Source of the DNA: Oceanobacillus_B kapialis
GTDB lineage: Bacteria; Bacillota; Bacilli; Bacillales; Amphibacillaceae
DNA length: 38,462 nucleotides
Reading direction: 5' to 3' (one strand)
NCBI RefSeq assembly: GCF_042685265.1
Contig: NZ_JBHUMX010000020.1
Program-made: the position numbers and the translations under genes
Shown here: piece after piece, positions 7,152-14,696 of the stretch
How positions within the stretch are numbered: position 1 is the first letter of the stretch
Layout: each line of letters starts with the position of its first letter
The notes under the pieces: generated by a model
What the model was told of the DNA's origin: nothing
Database searches by the model: none
What the model saw: only the letters and a program-made list of their open reading frames with translations

Positions 7152-7928
7152 TTATCCATTCTGCCTCCTCCGAAAACAATAAACTGATATAACAATCAGG
7201 AGGACACTCAAAGCAATGGAGGTGAATGCTGCACCAAGCAGCCTGTGAGATACGGAATCTGTTAGGAGTAATTCCTGAATATATGTCGTCAAATGGCCAG
7301 GACTCCATGTAAGAACATGACCAAAAATTTGTGTTAGCAAACTAATCAGCATCGCAGATAGTATGGTGAAAAAGGCAACAAGGCCAGGTTTACTGAATAA
7401 CGTATTCCAAACAATTGCGATACTTATGATAAGTAAAAACCACAGACTATAAAAAAGCATACCTTTTAGCCAAGTTATAAACGCAAAGCTGCCATATAAA
7501 ATAATCGTATAATACCATCCAGCAAATAAGCCAACAGCAGAGGAAAACCCGATTAATATCAACAATGCAGCCCATTTAGCTGTAATGTAGTTTGCATATG
7601 ACACGGGTTTCACAAGAATGATATCAGATACACCAGAAGCCTTTTCGCCTGAGATCGTACCCATTGCTAGAAATGCGATGAGCAAAATACCAAGGGTGCT
7701 GTACTGACTCAGGCTCATCATGACGACTTCAGCGGGGGCGTATTCTGCTAGCTTAATGACAGTACCTTCAGGGAAGCCGCCTGCTGCTTCGATAATTTGT
7801 GGTAAATAATAGGTAGAGATGGGATCCATGATGGCAAGGATGATGAATACGATGGGAACCCAGATCCATTTCTTATTCCGCCAGTTTTCTAGCATCTCTT
7901 TTCGAAACATGCTAACCCACTGCATCAT
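7152..7928 (-). CDS. ABC-2 family permease (YxlG-like)
   Basis: A 258-aa integral membrane protein. A short cytoplasmic N-terminus (FRKEMLENWRNKKWIW) leads into the first span, and the segment GTISGEKASGVSDIILVKPVSYANYI is the conserved cytoplasmic loop of ABC-2/NosY-like permeases. About six spans follow. Its start overlaps the stop of the ATPase gene by four bases (ATGA). With the ATPase and the small PLDc_N protein upstream, the order matches yxlE-yxlF-yxlG of B. subtilis, but no sigY gene is present here. The substrate is unknown. Confidence 0.85.
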   Translation of the reverse strand: MMQWVSMFRKEMLENWRNKKWIWVPIVFIILAIMDPISTYYLPQIIEAAGGFPEGTVIKLAEYAPAEVVMMSLSQYSTLGILLIAFLAMGTISGEKASGVSDIILVKPVSYANYITAKWAALLILIGFSSAVGLFAGWYYTIILYGSFAFITWLKGMLFYSLWFLLIISIAIVWNTLFSKPGLVAFFTILSAMLISLLTQIFGHVLTWSPGHLTTYIQELLLTDSVSHRLLGAAFTSIALSVLLIVISVYCFRRRQNG

Positions 7929-8833
7929 TGCTTCACCACCTTCATAAACATATCTTCCAGTGCCGCTTTATTCAAAGCAAAACCAGTCAGTGGCCAATTT
8001 TCCTCACCAGCCTTTTCCAACAAAACCTTACGCAGCAGATTAATATCTTCAGCTGTTACCGAAAGGCTGTCTTGCTTTACATGAACGTCAATTACTAACT
8101 GAAGATTACGAATTTTATTTTCGTAATACTGCAAATCCTGTTGATCCTGAAACTCCAGCTCGATGGTAGCTGTCTGGTATTTCTTTCTGAGTTCTGCCAT
8201 GGAACCAGACTCCACAAGCCTTCCTTTATGCAGAAGCAACATTTCATCACTAATCTCATCCGCATCGCTCAAAATATGGGTGGAGAATAGGATGGTCATC
8301 GTCTTTTTTAATTCCTCCATCAATGTGAGTACATCTCTTCTTCCGATGGGATCAAGGGAAGACACTGGTTCATCCAATATAAGTACCTTTGGTTGATGAA
8401 TAATCGCCTGAGCCAGTCCAAGACGCTGTTTCATTCCTCCAGAATAACTCCCAATGCGTTTGTTTTTTGCCTTTACTATATTTACCTTTTTGAGAACATC
8501 ATCCGCAGCTTTTACGGCTTCTGCTTTTGAAAGAAAAGCAAGCTGTCCACTGTAAATAAGAAATTCCCGCCCTGTCATCCAATGATAGAAAACGGGATAT
8601 TGGGGGAGGTAGCCGATGTATTTTCGATAGTCTACTCTGTTCACAATATTCTCAAGCTCCACTTCACCCTCTGTAGGGGTCAACAGACCGGAAAGAATCC
8701 GCAAAATGGTTGTTTTGCCAGCGCCATTTGGACCAAGCAGGGCAATACATCTACCCTCTGCCAGTGTGAAGCTGACATCGTCAACGGCTGTATGTGTGCC
8801 ATATTTTTTTGAAACATGCTTTGCAGTTAGCAT
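7925..8833 (-). CDS. ABC transporter ATP-binding protein (YxlF-like)
   Basis: A 302-aa ATPase with Walker A GPNGAGKTT near residue 35, Q-loop in YLPQYPVFY, signature YSGGMKQR, Walker B VLILDEP with the following D-loop SSLDP, and H-loop STHILSD. The last 80 residues form the C-terminal accessory domain common in drug and bacteriocin exporters. It lies between the PLDc_N gene (2-bp gap) and the permease gene (4-bp overlap) in a five-gene minus-strand operon headed by a GntR regulator. Confidence 0.92.
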   Translation of the reverse strand: MLTAKHVSKKYGTHTAVDDVSFTLAEGRCIALLGPNGAGKTTILRILSGLLTPTEGEVELENIVNRVDYRKYIGYLPQYPVFYHWMTGREFLIYSGQLAFLSKAEAVKAADDVLKKVNIVKAKNKRIGSYSGGMKQRLGLAQAIIHQPKVLILDEPVSSLDPIGRRDVLTLMEELKKTMTILFSTHILSDADEISDEMLLLHKGRLVESGSMAELRKKYQTATIELEFQDQQDLQYYENKIRNLQLVIDVHVKQDSLSVTAEDINLLRKVLLEKAGEENWPLTGFALNKAALEDMFMKVVKQ

Positions 8834-8835
8834 TG

Positions 8836-9039
8836 TTAATTATCCCTCCTTCCAAACAGAAAATAGGCTATTGGACCAATAATATTAAGAAAAATAACAA
8901 TAAAAACCCACATTCCCTTAGGTCCGAACGTATTCTCGGCTTTTACCAAATCAATAAGTGCAATAACGATCAGGATTGCTTGAATAACCAGGAATGGTGC
9001 AATAATGGCCCAGTTAATGTTTTCGATTAAATTGATCAA
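8836..9039 (-). CDS. Small PLDc N-terminal-domain membrane protein (YxlE-like)
   Basis: A 67-aa protein with two membrane helices separated by a short loop with KAENTFGPKGMWVF, the PLDc_N signature, ending at FGRRDN. These proteins carry only the membrane anchor that precedes phospholipase D-type catalytic domains elsewhere; in B. subtilis, YxlE of the sigY operon is a negative regulator of that sigma factor. No sigma factor is encoded here, so it may act on the neighbouring transporter instead. The start is a TTG preceded by GGAAAGGAGTG at good spacing; no ATG is available. Confidence 0.8.
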   Translation of the reverse strand: MINLIENINWAIIAPFLVIQAILIVIALIDLVKAENTFGPKGMWVFIVIFLNIIGPIAYFLFGRRDN

Positions 9040-9057
9040 GATAAAGCACTCCTTTCC

Positions 9058-10161
9058 TCACATCGTTAATAACAGTGGTAGTCCGGCAGCAAGTGCAATG
9101 ATGCCAAGCAAGATAACCCATGTTAACGGGCGTGCAAAATTCGTTGTCCAGCCAATACCAAATCGCTTTTCAAGAAATACAGCTGGATCGTTCTTATTAA
9201 AATAAAATTGTCCAAGCTTCCAATATCGGTCATCATCTCTATCAATAACATCACTGCCACTTGAACTTTTTTTCTTAACACGACTTCCACCTTGGCCTGT
9301 AGTTATGGAGAGAATCATCGTTGTAATAATGATGGCCCCACTTAATATAAGAGGGATACTCACCAGAAGCTCTGTGTCTACAGGTTGGAAAAAGGAGAAC
9401 TGTATAAATGAAAACATTAGCACTAACCCTAGACTGGTGATCACGATAAAGGCCGACCATCTTCTTCTAAAGATTCTATTTTGCATGGCTGATTCCTCGG
9501 GGTTATCCGCATCAATTTGTTGTTTGGCTTTCGTTATAATTGTATTAATAAATAGAAAGAGCCCCGTTAAGAATATTTGCATAATCGGCATTAAAAGCAT
9601 GACGCCATATGATTTGTCAGCCCAGTTTGTCACATTTCCTGAAAAGTCATATTGCATGGGAATGCTTGATGGCAGGTCTTCATAAAACCTTATAGATAAA
9701 CCTGCAGTGATGAAGGCAACGAGAAAAGACGGGATAAACCAAAGATTACTAAAAGCAAGCTTTTGATCACGAAAATGAAGGTTAAGGGACAGTTGTTGTT
9801 TTTTATTGGTAACCCATTGTTCATCCTGCTTACGTTGTTTTATTTGCCGATGAAAATATAAATAAAAGAAAAAGCTGATGAGCAGGTAAGTAAACGAGAT
9901 GAATGCAAGTAGGATGCTAAGTGCATTTTCGTTATCAAGCCTTACACCAATTCCGATTAAAGCAATCGTTGCAAGTATACTTACAAATCCCATAGACAAG
10001 GCATATTTCTTTCGGGTTTGTTTCATTTCCATTGAATGGTAAATTTCTTCAGAGATGGAAACTCCAAAGCTTTCTGTTTTTCTTGTCAAATATGGTGTGA
10101 GCATTGTGATAATAAATACTGGAACCATAATGAAAAGGAATAATAATATGATAGACGTCAT
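9058..10161 (-). CDS. DUF1648/DUF5808 multi-spanning membrane protein
   Basis: A 367-aa protein with about eight to nine membrane spans. The segment IPMQYDFSGNVTNWADKS is the hallmark of DUF1648. A cytoplasmic region near residues 310-345 (DDDRYWKLGQFYFNKNDP, then the LEKRFGIGWTTNFARP region) is the DUF5808 motif. Its start overlaps the stop of the upstream GntR gene by four bases. DUF1648 proteins commonly lie beside GntR/ArsR regulators; SdpI, the immunity protein against the SdpC toxin, belongs to a related group, so an envelope-protection role is possible but unproven. Confidence 0.85.
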   Translation of the reverse strand: MTSIILLFLFIMVPVFIITMLTPYLTRKTESFGVSISEEIYHSMEMKQTRKKYALSMGFVSILATIALIGIGVRLDNENALSILLAFISFTYLLISFFFYLYFHRQIKQRKQDEQWVTNKKQQLSLNLHFRDQKLAFSNLWFIPSFLVAFITAGLSIRFYEDLPSSIPMQYDFSGNVTNWADKSYGVMLLMPIMQIFLTGLFLFINTIITKAKQQIDADNPEESAMQNRIFRRRWSAFIVITSLGLVLMFSFIQFSFFQPVDTELLVSIPLILSGAIIITTMILSITTGQGGSRVKKKSSSGSDVIDRDDDRYWKLGQFYFNKNDPAVFLEKRFGIGWTTNFARPLTWVILLGIIALAAGLPLLLTM

Positions 10162-10556
10162 TTCGTTTCACCTTCTTCGTTAATTTCGTTAAATAATTTC
10201 CGGCACTGCTTTAGAAATGCTTCTTCGGAAACCTGGCGAGCAATAGACTCAGCGATAAACGGGCGCAGATTCTTTTGCAAGCTCTCCATATAAACTGTAT
10301 CAGCTTTCGCCACTCCTTCTGGATGAATGACAACACCTTTTTGCCGGTGAATAAGGATAAAGCCCTCCTGTTTTAAATGCTGGTAGGCTTTATTAACCGT
10401 GTGTAGATTAATGCCAATATCTGCAGCCATTGCTCGGACCGATGGAAGAGCGTCCCCTGGCAACAGTTTCTTTTTGGCAATTCCTTCAATGATTTGGTGA
10501 ATCAACTGGGTATAAATAGGGTCATCAGATTCAAAATTTAATTGAATAAACAACAT
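10158..10556 (-). CDS. GntR-family (YtrA-type) regulator of the yxlEFG-like operon
   Basis: A 132-aa protein with the GntR winged helix: DDPIYTQLIHQIIEGIAKK, GDALPSVRAMAADIGIN, then the recognition-helix region LHTVNKAYQHLKQEGFI. A helical C-terminus of about 55 residues replaces a large ligand domain. The ATG at 10556 is chosen because GAAAGGGGTGGG precedes it directly; an upstream in-frame start at 10592 would lie inside the operator. It is the first gene of a five-gene minus-strand operon and probably represses it through the palindrome at 10578-10608. Confidence 0.9.
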   Translation of the reverse strand: MLFIQLNFESDDPIYTQLIHQIIEGIAKKKLLPGDALPSVRAMAADIGINLHTVNKAYQHLKQEGFILIHRQKGVVIHPEGVAKADTVYMESLQKNLRPFIAESIARQVSEEAFLKQCRKLFNEINEEGETK

Positions 10557-10577
10557 CCCACCCCTTTCTAGTTTGTA

Positions 10578-10621
10578 ATAACTGTTATACATATAATATA
10601 ACAGTTATACTCGAAGTGCAA
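10578..10621 (-). promoter_or_regulatory. Promoter with perfect GntR-type operator palindrome
   Basis: ATAACTGTTATA (10578-10589) and TATAACAGTTAT (10597-10608) are a perfect 12-bp inverted repeat with a 7-bp centre. On the minus strand TTGCAC (10621-10616), 17 bp and TATTAT (10598-10593) form a sigma-A promoter whose -10 box is inside the palindrome. Repressor binding would block polymerase directly. Confidence 0.8.
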
Positions 10622-10637
10622 TAACTTTTTAAGCATA

Positions 10638-10671
10638 AAAAAAGAGCTGATTAATTAAATCAGCTCTTTTC
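10638..10671 (-). terminator. Terminator of the XRE gene
   Basis: AAAAGAGCTGATT and AATCAGCTCTTTT form a near-perfect hairpin with A and T tracts on either side, just after the stop codon of the XRE gene. It also insulates the downstream GntR operon. Confidence 0.85.
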
Positions 10672-11087
10672 TACAATTGTTCATACTGGTCCAGCATAGC
10701 TCCCAGCACTTTTTGGATGGATAGTTGTTTCTTTTCAGGTAAAGCTTCAATTCTACTTAAAAGCGCTCTTATTTCCGGGTGTGTTCGTAAATACTCCACT
10801 TGCTTATAGAGATCTGAATCTAGCTCAGGTTTATTTTGCCCGTAAATACGCTTAAAATCTTTCAGCATTTCCTCTTCATAAGCAGGACTACTCGTAAGAT
10901 GGTCAAGAGATAACTGAAACAATGAAGCAAGCTTTAGTAAGGCCCCCACATCCGGCACTGCTGTACGATTCTCCCACTTGGCAACAACGGAACGAGATAT
11001 GGATAGCCTATCGGCAAGCTCCTGTTGTGTCCATTCGTTTTGGATTCTAAAGTGTTTAATATTTATTGCGATTTTTTCAAGTCCCAT
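10671..11087 (-). CDS. XRE-family transcriptional regulator
   Basis: A 138-aa protein. Residues about 8-62 are a Cro/CI helix-turn-helix: IKHFRIQNEWTQQELADRLS, then ISRSVVAKWENRTAVPDVGA and LLKLASLFQLSLDHL. The C-terminal half is helical and hydrophilic, with no known enzyme or ligand domain. It is transcribed alone and divergently from the small gene at 11225. The start ATG has TAGGGATGAC upstream. An inverted repeat in the shared intergenic region could be its operator. The targets are unknown. Confidence 0.85.
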   Translation of the reverse strand: MGLEKIAINIKHFRIQNEWTQQELADRLSISRSVVAKWENRTAVPDVGALLKLASLFQLSLDHLTSSPAYEEEMLKDFKRIYGQNKPELDSDLYKQVEYLRTHPEIRALLSRIEALPEKKQLSIQKVLGAMLDQYEQL

Positions 11088-11162
11088 GTCATCCCTAACT
11101 TTCTTATGTACCGTCTAGGTATTCATCGTATCATGACAAAAAGCCACAAAAGGGCAATCATT

Positions 11163-11194
11163 TGTTCTTATATAGAACATATAGTAATATGTTC
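11163..11194. promoter_or_regulatory. Inverted repeats in the divergent XRE/dsRBD-like intergenic region
   Basis: GAACATAT (11175-11182), AGTA, ATATGTTC (11187-11194) is a perfect 8-bp inverted repeat. GTTC and GAAC also flank TTATATA just to the left, giving overlapping GTTC/GAAC half-sites. This suggests an operator, perhaps for the XRE protein. The half-site resembles LexA, but the required GAAC-N4-GTTC spacing is absent. Confidence 0.45.
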
Positions 11195-11224
11195 CTATAA
11201 AGGTCAAAGAGGGGAGTGGGACGA

Positions 11225-11527
11225 GTGATTAGTTGCATGATTATTAGGCATTCTTCCATTACAAATTTAACAAAGTTCAAATTGCTGCGGTTTCTTTTTT
11301 ATCAAGCGAATTTTGAAATTCACGTTGTTAAAAAAGATACAGCCCTTATTTACATTTGGCACATACAACAAACTGATCTCTGGCAGGCAGTTAGCATATT
11401 GGCAGTAACGGATTTAGAAATTGGCTATGGCTTCGGTCTTAATAAGCGTGAAGCTAGAAAAAAAGCAGACCATGTATTACGAAAATGGCAGAAAGGTAGA
11501 ACCTTATCCACAGGGTCCCAGACTTAA
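11225..11527 (+). CDS. Small dsRBD-like protein of unknown function
   Basis: I do not recognise this 100-aa protein as a named gene. Its second half, reading WQAVSILAVTDLEIGYGFGL and then NKREARKKADHVLRKW, fits the end of a double-stranded RNA-binding domain: beta strand, Gly-rich turn, then a basic helix of the KKEAKxxAA type. The N-terminal strand and helix are less clear. The proposed GTG start at 11225 follows AGAGGGGAG; an ATG at 11237 is the alternative. The gene is divergent from an XRE regulator. Its last codons contain a perfect DnaA box. Coding status is likely, function open. Confidence 0.55.
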   Translation: MISCMIIRHSSITNLTKFKLLRFLFYQANFEIHVVKKDTALIYIWHIQQTDLWQAVSILAVTDLEIGYGFGLNKREARKKADHVLRKWQKGRTLSTGSQT

Positions 11528-11612
11528 GAATGCTTGTAGTGTGTATAGAACCATCGAATTATTCACAAAATCCACAGGAAAAAACAAGTTGTGTACAACT
11601 CGCTGTGGATAA
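11504..11612. promoter_or_regulatory. DnaA-box cluster
   Basis: TTATCCACA at 11504-11512 and TTATTCACA at 11559-11567 on the plus strand, and TGTGGATAA at 11604-11612 (minus-strand TTATCCACA) match the DnaA consensus TTATNCACA. TGTGTACAA at 11590-11598 is a further minus-strand box with one mismatch, and AATCCACAG at 11569 is partly similar. Four boxes in 109 bp is far above chance. The neighbours are not dnaA/dnaN, so this is not oriC; it resembles the dispersed DnaA-box clusters of B. subtilis that tune initiation. Confidence 0.7.
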
Positions 11613-11642
11613 TTCTCGGGAAAGCAAAAAGAATTAAAGCGG

Positions 11643-11774
11643 TTAGCTTCGATTCCCTCTTTGAGATAGCTGCTGATAGATTCGATCAGCATGCTTAAAT
11701 TCCTTTTGGTAAAGAACTTCCTGTGTTTTAGAAAGGAATTTCTCATTTTGCATTGGTTTACCGTTGTTCTTCAT
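11643..11774 (-). CDS. yfhE: YfhE family small protein
   Basis: A 43-aa protein whose core SKTQEVLYQKEFKHADR matches my recollection of the YfhE family. In B. subtilis, too, it lies next to yfhF and recX. The start ATG is preceded by GGAGGTG at ideal spacing. The ribosome binding site can pair with AAACACCTC about 30 bases upstream on the same strand, which might restrain translation. The function of YfhE is unknown. The short length means it can easily be missed by automated annotation. Confidence 0.8.
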   Translation of the reverse strand: MKNNGKPMQNEKFLSKTQEVLYQKEFKHADRIYQQLSQRGNRS

Positions 11775-11836
11775 AGGAACACCTCCATGTATTCCTAGGA
11801 TTACCAAGCGAGGTGTTTCTATACTATATATTTAAC

Positions 11837-12394
11837 CTAACCAACTTCGTTTTCGGAAATAATTTGTTCTCCTGTTGCGAAAGTTTGATATGAAATATAA
11901 AGTTCTTTAGAGATAACGAAAAGATCGTATACCTCTTCTTTTGCATTAACAGCATTATAGACATTTGGGTAAGTCTTATTTGCCAGAGTTGCATATGGTA
12001 GCTTTAGTACAGCTTTTAGTGATCTGTTGTTAGTTTTTCTTACTTTCATAAATACCCCATTCATGTCATGGGTAAAGAAAAGCTCATCAAAAAATTGCTC
12101 CTTTGCATGTTTGTTATATCCCTTTCCGAAGTATGGCTGACCGATCCATGTACCAAGAAAACCATAACCATCCTGGATATCAAACAAGCTTATTGTGCCA
12201 ATGGGATGACAATATTCATCTAGAATAGTACGGGAAATGAGTTCCCCATGCTCTTCTGCTTCCATTGTTTGCTTTGTAATGAACAGAAACTCTTCACTTG
12301 AGTAGGCTTTATTTCTGACAAAGGGAAAGACCTCCGGATGTTTTATAAGTTCGTATAATGCAGGTGCTTCCTGTAAATCACGCATTTTAAGCAT
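11837..12394 (-). CDS. GNAT-family N-acetyltransferase (RimJ/RimL-like)
   Basis: A 185-aa protein with the layout of a RimJ/RimL-type acetyltransferase: ALYELIKHPEVFPF at the N-terminus, IGTISLFDI and GTWIGQPYFGKGYN (acetyl-CoA pocket strand and loop), and VRKTNNRSLKAVLKL, the conserved asparagine-containing helix. The ATG at 12394 follows AAGGAGGG at eight bases. It has a long structured leader (12404-12535) in which this ribosome binding site can be paired away. The acceptor substrate is unknown: a ribosomal protein, amino acid or antibiotic are all possible for the family. Confidence 0.85.
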   Translation of the reverse strand: MLKMRDLQEAPALYELIKHPEVFPFVRNKAYSSEEFLFITKQTMEAEEHGELISRTILDEYCHPIGTISLFDIQDGYGFLGTWIGQPYFGKGYNKHAKEQFFDELFFTHDMNGVFMKVRKTNNRSLKAVLKLPYATLANKTYPNVYNAVNAKEEVYDLFVISKELYISYQTFATGEQIISENEVG

Positions 12395-12403
12395 AAAAAA
12401 TAC

Positions 12404-12535
12404 CCTCCTTATGGACAGGGGGGCAGTCTAAATAACCATAAGGGAATTTAGTAAGCTGACCACCCACGAATTTTTAGTTAACGTTCAACAAAAATTCGGG
12501 GTGGGAATCGAACCCACTAGAACCAGCATTGCTGG
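12404..12535 (-). ncRNA. Structured leader of the GNAT gene with a tRNA T-arm-like hairpin
   Basis: On the minus strand, in order: hairpin CCAGC-AAT-GCTGG (12535-12523); GTGGG-TTCGATT-CCCAC (12517-12501), exactly a tRNA T-stem and a loop fitting TTCRANY; a long hairpin CGAATTTTT/AAAAATTCG extended by GTGGG (12501-12463) that competes for CCCAC of the T-arm; then CCTTATGG (12443-12436) pairing with CCATAAGG (12414-12407), which overlaps the ribosome binding site AAGGAGGG. The alternative pairings and masked start resemble a switch. I find no acceptor stem, so it is not a complete tRNA. The rest of the yfhF-GNAT gap (12540-12771) is AT-rich without clear features. Confidence 0.35.
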
Positions 12536-12771
12536 TGGCGCACCATTTGCCTTCCCTATTTAATTTCTACGTTCTTGGTTATTCATTTCATCTCTTTCGT
12601 TTATGAATTTGATGTTTGATAGCATTATTTTACACACTTTATTAGAGAAAGGGAATACCCTTTTTTGTAAAAATTACCGACAAAATTTTACATTAAATTG
12701 ATAATTGGAATAAGAGTGATTTCCGATAAAATAGGTGTTCGCAGCCAAGGGAAGTTCCTGCAAAAATCACG

Positions 12772-13662
12772 TTATTCTTCCAGCGCCTTTATTGCTTCAT
12801 TCAGCCGTGGATAATGGAACTGAAAGCCGTTGTCTTGTGCTTTTTTAGGAAGAACGAATTGTCCTTTTGTAATAAGCTGACCCATTTCACCAATTAATAA
12901 ATGTATCATCCCAGAAGGTACGGGCAACCAGTAAGGCCTGTGCATAATTGTGGCGACAATGCGCATAAAGTCTTTATTACGCATTGGATGTGGCGCTGTC
13001 GCATTTACTGGTCCTTCGATCGTTTGATGATTCATACAGAACTGAATTAAGCTCACTACATCATTTATATGAATCCACGAGAGCCATTGTTCCCCTGTTC
13101 CAATTTTTCCGCCAGTGAACAATTTAACAGGTAGTCGCATTAAAGGATAGGCACCTTCTTCTCCAAGGATAACACCAAATCGCAAAAAGACCGTTCGAAT
13201 TCCTAGTTGATCCTCAGCTTGTTGGGCTACCGCCTCCCATTCAAGCGCCACCTCTGCAAGGAAGTCACTACCTGCAGCAGTAGTAGCTTCTGTGAAAATT
13301 TTATCTTCTGAATTACCGAAAAAGCCAACAGCTGAACCACTAATAAACACATCTGGTTTATCGTCCATTTGCTTTATCATATCAATTAGTGCCTGTGTTA
13401 TCTTAATCCGGCTTTCCAAGATAGACTGCTTTTTACTCTTTGTCCAATAGCCAAAGAGAGATTCTCCGGCAAGATTAATGACTGCATGGATATGTGGCAA
13501 GTCTTTAGAATCATGGTCGTAGCCGATAAATGTCGTTATCTCATCGTTTTGTTTATTCTCAGGGGAACGGGTCAGTATGTACGTATGATGTCCATTCTCA
13601 TGGAGTGCTTTTGTAAGATGCGTCCCTACAAACCCGGTTCCTCCAGTGATTAATATATTCAT
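12772..13662 (-). CDS. yfhF: TIGR01777-type epimerase YfhF
   Basis: A 296-aa atypical short-chain dehydrogenase (SDR39U1 group). The NAD(P)-binding motif is ITGGTGFVGTHL at residues 4-15; NLAGESLFGYWTKSKK follows the second strand; the C-terminal DUF1731 region contains NATAPHPMRNKDFMR and ends with the LPxxAxxxGFxFxYP pattern typical of the family. The ATG at 13662 is chosen because AAGGAAGGTG precedes it. The substrate is unknown. It is divergent from recX, as in B. subtilis, which supports the name. Confidence 0.93.
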   Translation of the reverse strand: MNILITGGTGFVGTHLTKALHENGHHTYILTRSPENKQNDEITTFIGYDHDSKDLPHIHAVINLAGESLFGYWTKSKKQSILESRIKITQALIDMIKQMDDKPDVFISGSAVGFFGNSEDKIFTEATTAAGSDFLAEVALEWEAVAQQAEDQLGIRTVFLRFGVILGEEGAYPLMRLPVKLFTGGKIGTGEQWLSWIHINDVVSLIQFCMNHQTIEGPVNATAPHPMRNKDFMRIVATIMHRPYWLPVPSGMIHLLIGEMGQLITKGQFVLPKKAQDNGFQFHYPRLNEAIKALEE

Positions 13663-13822
13663 TCCGAGCACCTTCCTTGGTAAATTAGTATTACTAATAG
13701 GATATGCAATAAGCTTCATTCGAAACCACTGCAGGTATGCTGACTGGTAAATAATGTGCTATACATCCCACGCGAACTTTTGCTCTATTTTTGTTAAAAT
13801 AATGAAGAAGGGGTGAGAAAAC

Positions 13823-14635
13823 GTGAAAATTACCCGCATTACCACACAGAAAAAGAATAAAAGTCGGTACAATATTTTTCTCGGTGATGGCGAAGGCGAG
13901 AAGTACGGCTTTAGTGTCGATGAAGACATTTTAATTAAGTTTGGTCTCCAAAAAAATGCTGAACTGGACGACACTAAAATAGAAACTATTTTGCAAAAAG
14001 ATACGGTACATAAAATATATACCCAAGCTATCAATTATTTAAGCTACCGGATGAGAACAAAGAAGGAAATACGCGACTTTTTGATAAAAAAAGAGGCTGA
14101 ACCTGAGGTAGTCGAAGAAATCATTGACCGATTAATAAATGAAAAGCTTATTGACGATGAGCAGTTTGCTGAGATGTTTGTTAGAACGAGAATGAATACA
14201 TCGAGCAAAGGGCCAAATGTTGTAAAAAGTGAACTGATGGAAAAAGGTGTAGCAGCTAACATTGCGACAGAGGCAGTGACTGTATTTTCTTATGAGTTAC
14301 AGTACGAAAAAGCTATGAAATTACTTGAGAAAAAAAGCAAGCAAAAAAAGAACCTTTCTTTTCGCAAATTACAGGAGCAATGGCGAACGCTATTAATGCA
14401 AAAAGGGTTTACCCATGATGTAATTAATGATGTGCTTAATGGTGAGATAGTAGAGAAGGATGAAGCAGTTGAACAAGAAGCGCTTCGTCATCAAGCAGAT
14501 AAACTAATTCGGAAGTTTGAGAGAAAATACAGTGACTATGAGTTGAAAAATAAAGTGAAGGAAGGTCTTTATCGTAAAGGCTTCACACTCGAGGCAATCC
14601 AGCCTATCATTGAAGAAAAGTTGGAAGAGCAGTAG
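13823..14635 (+). CDS. recX: Recombination regulator RecX
   Basis: A 270-aa protein made of three-helix RecX repeats. The motif ALNYL-type helix appears as AINYLSYRMRTKKEIRDFL near residue 70, with VVEEIIDRLINEKLIDDEQF and ARM-like VRTRMNTSSKGPNVVKSEL following. RecX binds RecA filaments and limits or modulates strand exchange in the cytoplasm. Bacilli have long RecX versions of about 265 aa, matching here. The GTG start follows GAAGGGGTGAG. It is divergent from yfhF and followed by yfhH. Confidence 0.95.
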   Translation: MKITRITTQKKNKSRYNIFLGDGEGEKYGFSVDEDILIKFGLQKNAELDDTKIETILQKDTVHKIYTQAINYLSYRMRTKKEIRDFLIKKEAEPEVVEEIIDRLINEKLIDDEQFAEMFVRTRMNTSSKGPNVVKSELMEKGVAANIATEAVTVFSYELQYEKAMKLLEKKSKQKKNLSFRKLQEQWRTLLMQKGFTHDVINDVLNGEIVEKDEAVEQEALRHQADKLIRKFERKYSDYELKNKVKEGLYRKGFTLEAIQPIIEEKLEEQ

Positions 14636-14696
14636 CATTCCATTTACACAAAGCAATTTTGAAGCTATGATATTAAGGCAACAGGGAGGGATTATA

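Noticed and set aside
11175..11194. LexA (SOS) box
   Set aside because: Half-sites GAAC and GTTC are present, but 12 bases separate them instead of the four required by the Bacillus LexA consensus.
11504..11612. Chromosome replication origin
   Set aside because: DnaA boxes are clustered, but dnaA, dnaN and an AT-rich unwinding region are not here and the gene order is that of the yfh region.
11504..11746. Minus-strand open frame over yfhE
   Set aside because: It runs in another frame across yfhE, which has an excellent ribosome binding site and family match.
12463..12535. Complete tRNA gene
   Set aside because: The T-arm is perfect, but no matching 5' acceptor stem, D-arm or normal anticodon arm can be drawn upstream on the minus strand.
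12404..12535. T-box riboswitch
   Set aside because: The conserved T-box bulge (TGGNACCGCG) and a stem I with specifier loop are missing, and the downstream gene is an acetyltransferase.
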